Under the pieces are notes generated by a model, which had not been told where the DNA came from, made no database searches, and saw nothing but the letters and a program-made list of their open reading frames with translations. Positions 15,801 through 21,272 of a stretch of DNA of 64,000 bases are shown piece by piece. A program made the translations under genes and the position numbers. Numbering within the stretch: position 1 is the first letter of the stretch; each line of letters begins with the position of its first letter. The stretch is from the NCBI GenBank assembly GCA_965276815.1, contig CBDIBE010000007.1, positions 372,001-436,000 on the forward strand. Direction: 5' to 3'. The DNA is from JAVVHH01 sp965276815 (GTDB lineage: Bacteria > Pseudomonadota > Alphaproteobacteria > Acetobacterales > Acetobacteraceae).

Positions 15801-16294
15801 CCCTGCAGCGCCTCGCCGGCGGCAACGGGCTGTTGGATCGGCTCGCGCCGCGCATCGCGGCGCCGGCGATGGCCGATCTGCTGATCGACCAGGCGACGCG
15901 GTCCGGCTCGCTCGCCGCCTGGCACGTGGCGCAGCGCGGCCAGGTGGACGTGCCCGGCCTGATGGCCGCGCTGGCCGCCGATCCGGCCCGGCTGGCGGCG
16001 CTCGGTGACGCGCTGGCCCCGGCGGCCGCGCTCGAGTTGTGCACCTCGTGGCATGCGCTGCCGGACGCGTTGCGCCCCGCTGGAGCGGCCGGGCCGGCGG
16101 CGTTCGTCGCTTCCGGTGCGGATCGCGTCACGGCAGCGCAGTCGCTGCTGGCCTGGGGCGAGGCCGTGCTGACCCGCTTGGGCACCGGCGAGATCGGCAC
16201 CATCGGCCGGGACGCCGGGTTGGCCATCGCGGCGCGGCTGGACCGGCTGGCGGTGCCTAGCTCCCGCGCCGCAACCGTCGCGGCCCGGGCATGA
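12848..16294 (+). CDS. giant Pro/Ala/Thr-rich repeat protein of the T3SS operon
   Basis: A 1148-residue protein starting 3 bases after sctU, so probably co-transcribed with the core. Residues 1-200 are Pro/Gly-rich (poly-Pro runs near 75-115). Residues about 208-480 hold five or more degenerate repeats starting SVTANPAP and spaced 56, 53, 52 and 38 residues. Residues ~540-720 are Ala/Gly-rich, and ~720-1148 look globular (STLYLGAGNPAG..., WVVARTGGAYAQ). No signal peptide or membrane helix and almost no Cys. A long disordered repeat protein behind the export switch gene could be a needle-length ruler (SctP-like), translocon component or effector; the C-terminal region does not look like a T3S4 domain. 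Not recognised. Confidence 0.8.
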   Translation: MALDPARFGNTVPPPGGPGGLGATQPGFDQALAKVGGNAVGTAGNVVQGAVGGVGAVVQDVLGGPRQPGEAQPGPPPPLMAAQPSPPPGGPPPGGPPPPPGAPLLPPPAGNGPWPLAIGSQPGAPAMPIGSQGAQAPLWGGIGSSTPSVAYSQTGWPGSQGALPNPAPAAGPPIWQPPAAANPAPTAGTPDPATAQQPALQQPALNASVTANPAQQVNPSTGQPNWQAPGQATTPNPAPTASVPMDQTPSQAPASQTQTGVAASVTANPAPQVLGQPTWQVPGQTVTTNPSHMTSAPTAPTPSPAPKSQAQLGLAASVTANPAPILNSSPGQPTLQMPAQTVIANPFETINTPTGPTAAPQAQLGLAASLQMSAQTATANPLQTTNIPTAPTPSQTPAQAQPGLTASITAASPDQPTRQTPWPTTTSNAQTALPASATQTPQTTGVSVTTNPAPNIAPATSSMTGQATAASATASPEAAAITTPGQFQTVTPTPAGATVGQAATPQTNTPATTNTTTERTLFQTPSRMHPIETIPTPGAASSVPNAISMSTAQLTWQAWGLADAAMLAALAAALTGDSPSAPTTAVAAPGTAAADAPTGLQRVSANGVIPAGAVGLVAVATETGPLLVAMTQHGADTTKAGPAQFAFGGGVALALAAGSAELPAHAAFTWEGAGAGAIRELAGHAMQEAAFALLQTLAQAGTREVAGLAVQLTLGGAGEASGAVRLADGTLLPFGGPAPAAPYSAAAPGRRAAPEAERSTLYLGAGNPAGADDWRAAVLGPYVGHAARRHVKLDLGEAVATPLWRLDDTHGFAALGTGDVRTATRRAKTVLQRLGAGPGRLDQLAADEGFATFDGSPLSLALSAVNKPAALGIALNETDPPRVEVLRTPGGDWVVARTGGAYAQAPRLRYGALAIDEATLNLHALFGLPPGADERPPRGRLGEHAAKSFMNARAKMEQAAWLPDRNTAGRLRESWAAVARDWAATLQRLAGGNGLLDRLAPRIAAPAMADLLIDQATRSGSLAAWHVAQRGQVDVPGLMAALAADPARLAALGDALAPAAALELCTSWHALPDALRPAGAAGPAAFVASGADRVTAAQSLLAWGEAVLTRLGTGEIGTIGRDAGLAIAARLDRLAVPSSRAATVAARA
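13469..14290 (+). repeat. degenerate ~52-codon tandem repeats in the giant protein gene
   Basis: Units begin with TCA/TCC-x-x-GCC-AAC-type codons at 13469, 13637, 13796, 13952 and 14066 (protein residues 208, 264, 317, 369, 407) and each carries a later TxANP plus an Ala/Gln/Leu-Gly-Leu-Ala-Ala ending. Unit lengths decline from 56 to 38 codons, suggesting old duplication with erosion. Such arrays can change length by recombination. Confidence 0.7.
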
Positions 16295-16730
16295 CCGGCG
16301 TGAACGTGATGCGGTGGACCGGGGCCGCGCGCGGGCCATACAGCCGCCACGCCGCACGGATCACCAATCCCCGATACTGCAAGTTCCGGAACGGGGTGTG
16401 CGAATGATAATCGCCGATCGCCCCCATCAGGTCGCCGCGCGTCTCGTCCAGGTAGGTCCGCAGGATCGCGCCGCCGGCCGAGATATTGAAACAACGATCG
16501 CCCAGCAGCCGCGCCCGCGCCTGCGCCACGCTGCCATGCATTGCCATCGCGATCACCGGCAGCCAGCGCGTGTTGACCTGCATCGGCCCAAGATCCTCCG
16601 AACCGTCAAGATTGCGCACCGCCTGCCCGGCGCGCCCGCCCTCGACCAGCGCGATCGCCGGCAGCACGCGCGGCGGCAGATGGTTCATGGCGGCGACCAA
16701 GGCCATGCAGGCGAGCAACGACTCGGACAT
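16257..16730 (-). CDS. specialised lytic transglycosylase (SLT domain)
   Basis: A 157-residue protein from the ATG at 16730 (GGAAG about 9 bases upstream); a TTG at 16760 would add 10 residues. It shows the SLT goose-type lysozyme pattern: catalytic Glu in LPAIALVEGG, then EDLGPMQVNTRWLPVIA and the later FNISAGGAILRTYL and GDLMGAIGDYHS. Such small enzymes open peptidoglycan for T3SS/T4SS assembly (IpgF/VirB1 type). A clear cleavable signal is not evident, so export might go through the T3SS or an uncleaved N-terminal helix. It runs against the giant repeat gene, overlapping its 3' end by 38 bases, and diverges from the small exported protein gene. Confidence 0.85.
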   Translation of the reverse strand: MSESLLACMALVAAMNHLPPRVLPAIALVEGGRAGQAVRNLDGSEDLGPMQVNTRWLPVIAMAMHGSVAQARARLLGDRCFNISAGGAILRTYLDETRGDLMGAIGDYHSHTPFRNLQYRGLVIRAAWRLYGPRAAPVHRITFTPVMPGPRRLRRGS

Positions 16731-16771
16731 CGGGGCACTTCCGCAACCAGCAACCGGCAAAGGAGGACCAC

Positions 16772-17143
16772 ATGACCCGTCGCTTGCGCAAGCTGGTTTA
16801 TGCCGCCTGCCTACTCGCCGTCGCGTCCACGGCGCGGGCGCACAAGCCCATGCCGCCCCAGTCGCTCGATGAAGCGCTCGCCTTCACCGACTTCATGGTC
16901 GCCGGCCATCTCGACCCGGCGACCCGCGCCAAGGTCGCATCGATCCTGCAAGACGAATACCTGCACAACCCGCAAGCCGCCACGGTGGCCGCCCATGTCC
17001 ACCAGACGCTCGCGTCGGTGCAGGCGGACCACGACGAGGTGAGTCGCGGCCTGTTTCGCGAACGAAGCTGGCTGCACAACGCCCAGGTGCTGGCGCAGAC
17101 GCACAATCCCTGGCTGCAGCAGGAGGTCACGGCGCACCGATAG
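16772..17143 (+). CDS. small exported helical protein, unknown
   Basis: A 123-residue protein with a clear Sec signal peptide (positively charged MTRRLRK, hydrophobic core, cleavage after STARA, about residue 23), then a His/Gln-rich helical domain with no Cys. Strong RBS (AAAGGAGG) just before the ATG. It starts 16 bases before the WHH toxin gene and diverges from the lytic transglycosylase, so it may be a periplasmic helper for secretion of the downstream protein or for cell-wall passage. No family recognised. Confidence 0.75.
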   Translation: MTRRLRKLVYAACLLAVASTARAHKPMPPQSLDEALAFTDFMVAGHLDPATRAKVASILQDEYLHNPQAATVAAHVHQTLASVQADHDEVSRGLFRERSWLHNAQVLAQTHNPWLQQEVTAHR

Positions 17144-17158
17144 GCAAGGAGAGCAACC

Positions 17159-20100
17159 ATGCTCGATGAAGCCCGCGGCATCGGCTCAGCCGACCCGACC
17201 CCCCGCACATCCCCCTCATCCGCACCATCGCCTTCCGGCGCCGCCGCGTTCAAGCCGCCACCGCCACCGGCCAAGCCAACGGCGCCCGCGCCCAACCAGG
17301 CGCGGCAAACGGCGATCGACGACTGGGTGCGCACCGGGTCCGACGCATCCGGCGGCGGCCTGTTCTCGAGCAGCACCAGCTCGGCGGACAAGGTCGCGGC
17401 CGCCTTGCACGGGCAATCGTCGCTCGGGCCGATGAATGCTGCGGACCAAGCCAAGCTGGTCGACGGCATGATGCAACGCTGGGACGGCGGCCAAGGCAGC
17501 GCCGTCGACGGCGCCGACGAGCTGGCCGAAAAAGCCTCCGCCGACCCCTCCATCCAGGGCGTCGTCGGCCAACGCATGGCCAACCACGCCGCAACGCTGG
17601 CCTCGGGACCGGAAAAATACCAGCAAACCGCCGCATCGTACGGCCGCGCCGCGGTGACCGCGCTCTCAGGCAGGATCGACGGCTTCAATCCCGATATCGG
17701 CGTCTCGAAGCCGCTGCAGCAGGCCCTTTCAGGAATGTCGCCGGCCGCTGCCGCCGGGTTCGCGCGCTCGCTCGGCGACAATGGCGGCTTGCTCGAAGGC
17801 CGCGCGCAGGACGTCGCCATGGCCCGCGTGCTGGCCAACAGCCAAGCGATGCCGCCTAGCCCAACCACCAGCGCCTTCGTGCAGGGCGCGTTCCTCACCG
17901 CGGGACCTGGCGCCTACAACGCCGTCCCCAGCTTCAGCCAGACGATGGGCCACGCGATCTCGCGCGAGTGGAACGCCGGCAACCCGGCCAAGCTCACCGC
18001 CGACGCCTCGCGCCTCGCCGGCCTCCTCGACACAAACGAGGGCCAGGCGCTACTCGCCGCCAGTCCGGGCAGCAAACTGCCAGCCACAGCCCGCGTCGAG
18101 GCGCTGACGGTGGTGCGCGCCCACCCAGAAATTACCGCCGCCACCCTGCAAGGCCAGGGTGACCCGTGGATGAACCCGGCGCTGGTAAAACCGCTCGCGC
18201 AAGCCAAGGCGCAGGCCTATCTCGGCCGCGGCGACGCCCCGCAGACCCTGCGCGGCAGCGACCTGCCCAACACGGTCGGCGTCGCCATGGGCCTGCCGGC
18301 GACCATCCCGCCCGGCATGTCGGCCGCAGACGCCGAGGCCGGCGCGGCGCGCGGCGAGGTCTCGTATTTCGGCACCGGCAAGGCCGGGCACGCGGTGCAG
18401 CCGGTCGTCGACGAGATCCACAAGATCGGCGGCGCCGACGCCCAGGTCACGATGCTGCCGGTCACCTTCAGCAGCGGCGACACCGGCCCGGTGCAGGTGC
18501 CGCTGTTCCGCGTGCAGGACGCGACCGGCCAGGACCGTTTCGTCGACAACCAGGGCCGCCGCTACGACAGTTTCGACGACTGGAAGGCCAACAACAAGCT
18601 GCCCTCCGGCCAAATGGAGTTCCCCGCCAGCGGCCACCTGACCGCCGGGTCCGACGGCCGCCCAGTCATGGACGGCGCCCACACGCCCGCAACAGTCGAT
18701 ACGGCCTGGAAGGCGATCGGCCACTTCGCCGACACCGCCGCGCTGGTCGGCGGCGTCATCGCCGGCGGCGCGGCCATCCTCGGCACCGGCGGCCTGGCCA
18801 CGCCGGTGGTCATCGCGGCCGCCGGCGCCTGGGGCGCCTACCGCAGCGGCTCCGCGCTCATGGACCGCGAGCAGCACGACCAGTCGATCAATCCGCTCAG
18901 CAACAGCCAGGCGCGTGGCCTGTGGCTCAGCTTCGGCGCCAACGCGCTCGGCACCGCCGCCTTCGCGCCCGCGGCCCGCCTCGCCGCGCTCGGCGAGGAA
19001 GGCGCCGCACTCTCCCCCGCCGAAGCCTCGCTGTTCGGCTACCTGCACATCGGCGCCAACATCGCCAACGCCGCCGCCACCGGCGACACCGCCGTCAACC
19101 TCGCCCACCACTGGGACCAGATGTCCGGCAGCGAGCGCGCGCAGGCGGTGCTCTCGATCGGCTTCTTCGCCGCCTCCAGCGCGGTCGGCGCCCGCGCCAC
19201 CGGCACGCGGCCCGGCGACATGTTCAACCCGATCGGCGTCCGCAACTCCCTGCTCGCCGATCACCCGCCGCCCACCACCGCGGACCCAAGCCTGCCCGGC
19301 AACCAGGTGCGCATCGACTACAACTCCGCCAACGGCACCGTCGCCGGCGTCCGCTACGGCCCCCGCGCCACGCCCTCCGACATCGCGCTGCACACCCAAG
19401 CGGCGCAAAACGTCCAGCGCAGCCTGACGCTCGAGGGCCAGCTCGGCCGCATGATCGCCGGCCACGGCGAGCCGCCGCCCGGCACGATCGGCTGGGCCGC
19501 CAAGATCGATGTCGCCAAAGTCACGCAGCGCATGCAGTCCCTGGCGCGAACCGCCCAGGACCCGGCCGCCACCCCCCAAGCGCGCCAGCAAGCCGCCACC
19601 GACATGGCGAGCGACACGCAGCACCTCGACGAGCTGCAAGCCCGCATCGGCGACTTCGCCCGCGAACCCGGCGAGCTCGGCGCCATCGACGCCCGCAGCA
19701 CCGGCCTCGCCCGCGCCCAGCAACTCGGCGTCGACCATTTACTGGACGGCCACAAAGGCTACTCGTGGCAGATGGGCGCGAACGGGACGCTCGACATCAA
19801 GGCAAGCAACGACAAGCTGCCGCAGCTCGCATTGGTGGACGACCAGATCGTCGAGACCAAGCCGGGCGTCACCATCGTCAACGGCGTCCCCCCGATCAAC
19901 TCCCGCTTCGCCGGCGAGGTGATGCCGCGGTCGGCGCTGACCGAGACAGGCCAGGAGCAGTACACCAACGGCCTGCAAGAGCTGCCACGGGCGCAGCGGC
20001 CCGCCTACGCCGCAGGGATCCCGTTTTCCAAGGAGGGGTTCCCGCAATTCCCGCACGTTTTCGAAGCAACTGTTCCGCGCAGCGAGTACGGCGCCGGCCG

Positions 20101-20353
20101 AATCGCGCATTTCAAGCTCGCCAACAAGCAAGTGCTCGCGGCGGGGCGCGAAGGCCTCATGGCGAACGGGCTCACGGCCAAGCAGGCTGACGCGATCATC
20201 GAAGATATCAAGGAGAACCCAACCCAATCGCCGGGGGTGTGGACCTGGCATCATACTGAGATTCCCGGCCAGCTCGTTTTGGTACCCTTTGACATCCACA
20301 ATCCGGTTAAGCACACGGGCGGCGAGGCCCTTTGGGGTGGAGGCACAAATTGA
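17159..20353 (+). CDS. large polymorphic-toxin-like protein with C-terminal WHH nuclease
   Basis: A 1064-residue protein. Residues 1-55 are Pro/Ser/Thr-rich with no Sec signal. A long helical central region follows, with a DUF4781-like stretch (VQVPLFRVQDATGQ, RFVDNQGRRYDSFDDWKANN, about 440-480) and a hydrophobic Ala/Gly segment (about 525-560). The last ~80 residues are a toxin module: PFSKEGFPQFP, then WTWHHTEIPGQLVLVPFDIH and HTGG; W1030-H1031-H1032, H1047 and H1052 match the WHH branch of the HNH/EndoVII nucleases. It probably degrades DNA or RNA in a target cell. The stop overlaps the immunity gene as TTGA. It lies within T3SS-linked genes, with no T6SS or two-partner genes in view, so T3SS delivery is an inference. 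The WHH call is strong; DUF4781 is from memory. Confidence 0.85.
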   Translation: MLDEARGIGSADPTPRTSPSSAPSPSGAAAFKPPPPPAKPTAPAPNQARQTAIDDWVRTGSDASGGGLFSSSTSSADKVAAALHGQSSLGPMNAADQAKLVDGMMQRWDGGQGSAVDGADELAEKASADPSIQGVVGQRMANHAATLASGPEKYQQTAASYGRAAVTALSGRIDGFNPDIGVSKPLQQALSGMSPAAAAGFARSLGDNGGLLEGRAQDVAMARVLANSQAMPPSPTTSAFVQGAFLTAGPGAYNAVPSFSQTMGHAISREWNAGNPAKLTADASRLAGLLDTNEGQALLAASPGSKLPATARVEALTVVRAHPEITAATLQGQGDPWMNPALVKPLAQAKAQAYLGRGDAPQTLRGSDLPNTVGVAMGLPATIPPGMSAADAEAGAARGEVSYFGTGKAGHAVQPVVDEIHKIGGADAQVTMLPVTFSSGDTGPVQVPLFRVQDATGQDRFVDNQGRRYDSFDDWKANNKLPSGQMEFPASGHLTAGSDGRPVMDGAHTPATVDTAWKAIGHFADTAALVGGVIAGGAAILGTGGLATPVVIAAAGAWGAYRSGSALMDREQHDQSINPLSNSQARGLWLSFGANALGTAAFAPAARLAALGEEGAALSPAEASLFGYLHIGANIANAAATGDTAVNLAHHWDQMSGSERAQAVLSIGFFAASSAVGARATGTRPGDMFNPIGVRNSLLADHPPPTTADPSLPGNQVRIDYNSANGTVAGVRYGPRATPSDIALHTQAAQNVQRSLTLEGQLGRMIAGHGEPPPGTIGWAAKIDVAKVTQRMQSLARTAQDPAATPQARQQAATDMASDTQHLDELQARIGDFAREPGELGAIDARSTGLARAQQLGVDHLLDGHKGYSWQMGANGTLDIKASNDKLPQLALVDDQIVETKPGVTIVNGVPPINSRFAGEVMPRSALTETGQEQYTNGLQELPRAQRPAYAAGIPFSKEGFPQFPHVFEATVPRSEYGAGRIAHFKLANKQVLAAGREGLMANGLTAKQADAIIEDIKENPTQSPGVWTWHHTEIPGQLVLVPFDIHNPVKHTGGEALWGGGTN

Positions 20354-20811
20354 TCGACAGTTGGAAGCCTAAGTTCGACTATTCATTCCCCCGTCCGACC
20401 GCGGAGGACCGGGCTTCTCTCGAGGCGCAGATCGGCTTCACCGTTCCGGACGCGTACTGGAGCGTCGTAGCCGACCACCAGTGCCAGATCCCGAAGCCGA
20501 ACGGCGTTCCGCGTCCGGACGGGCGGCCAGACGAGCAATTTGGTTATCTTCTGCACGTCCTGCAGCCGGAAGCGCTCAAAGGCACCCCATATTTTGGCCG
20601 GGGAGTGCTCGTGGCACTATCGAACATGGCCGAGTTCTATCCGAAGGGCATCGTGCCGTTCTCCGACGACACCGGTGGCAACAACCTGGCGTTCGATTTC
20701 CGCTCATCCCAGGAACCGCCGATCGTGTTCGTCGATCACGAGGTCGCCGGCGAAGCAGGGCTGACGCAAATTGCCCCCAGCTTCGCGGCGCTGCTGGACA
20801 CTCTGCAATAA
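20350..20811 (+). CDS. SMI1/KNR4-family immunity protein
   Basis: A 153-residue acidic protein. The start chosen is TTG at 20350, which overlaps the toxin stop (TTGA) and has GGTGGAGG seven bases upstream; a TTG at 20332 is possible. Hallmarks of the SMI1/KNR4 (SUKH) fold: FTVPDAYWSVVADHQCQIP near the N-terminus, then GIVPFSDDTGGNNLAFDF and PPIVFVDHEVAGE. SUKH proteins are the commonest immunity partners of WHH/HNH nuclease toxins and act in the cytosol by blocking the toxin. Four-base coupling to the toxin gene supports co-expression. Secure family call; inhibition of this toxin is inferred from pairing. Confidence 0.88.
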   Translation: MIDSWKPKFDYSFPRPTAEDRASLEAQIGFTVPDAYWSVVADHQCQIPKPNGVPRPDGRPDEQFGYLLHVLQPEALKGTPYFGRGVLVALSNMAEFYPKGIVPFSDDTGGNNLAFDFRSSQEPPIVFVDHEVAGEAGLTQIAPSFAALLDTLQ

Positions 20812-20905
20812 CGCCGAAAGCTGAACTGACCGCCCTTGCACTGGAGAGTTCCGGCGGATCCGTGGCCTGCAGGTGGAGAACTGGCTGGCGTGATGCCGTC
20901 TCCGC

Positions 20906-21271
20906 TCAGGACGGGCGGCGCGCCGCGATCCGCGCCCTGCCCTCCTGCACCATCTGCGCGTTGCTGAGCTGATCCAGCGCCAGCGGCACCCAAACCGCAT
21001 ACGCAATAAACGTTCCCAGCAGGCTCGCGCTCATCAGTCCAATCGCGCTCACCAAACCGCCCAGCATGCCGAGCGCGCCAAGCACAATGACAATCAGCGT
21101 CGGCAACATCACCAAGCCCGCCTTCAGCGGATCGACCGTCACCTTCAGCCCACAGACTCGGCAACGCGCGCTGGACATCGGGCCGAGCGTGAGCTTGCGC
21201 CAAAGCGGCAGGCAAGGCTCGCTGCCGCAATGCGGGCACAAATTCGGCCCGCGCGCATACCGCGTTGCCAC
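20906..21271 (-). CDS. zinc-ribbon membrane protein, unknown
   Basis: A 121-residue protein starting at GTG 21271, which lies beside the stop of the LysM gene (TAG at 21273-21275), so the two are probably co-transcribed. The N-terminus has paired CxxC motifs (LCPHCGSEPC about residues 11-20 and CRVCGLK about 37-43), a zinc-ribbon pattern. Two or three hydrophobic helices follow (about 52-95, LPTLIVIVLGALGMLGGLV), then a polar tail. It may be an inner-membrane protein accompanying the LysM protein, perhaps protecting against or anchoring it. No function known. Confidence 0.7.
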   Translation of the reverse strand: MATRYARGPNLCPHCGSEPCLPLWRKLTLGPMSSARCRVCGLKVTVDPLKAGLVMLPTLIVIVLGALGMLGGLVSAIGLMSASLLGTFIAYAVWVPLALDQLSNAQMVQEGRARIAARRPS

Positions 21272-21272
21272 G

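Noticed and set aside
12848..16294. Naming the giant repeat protein sctP
   Set aside because: Position and repeats suggest a ruler but no T3S4-type C-terminal domain was recognised and the length far exceeds usual SctP.
16728..16760. TTG 16760 as start of the lytic transglycosylase
   Set aside because: ATG 16730 has a better-placed GGAAG and keeps the whole domain.
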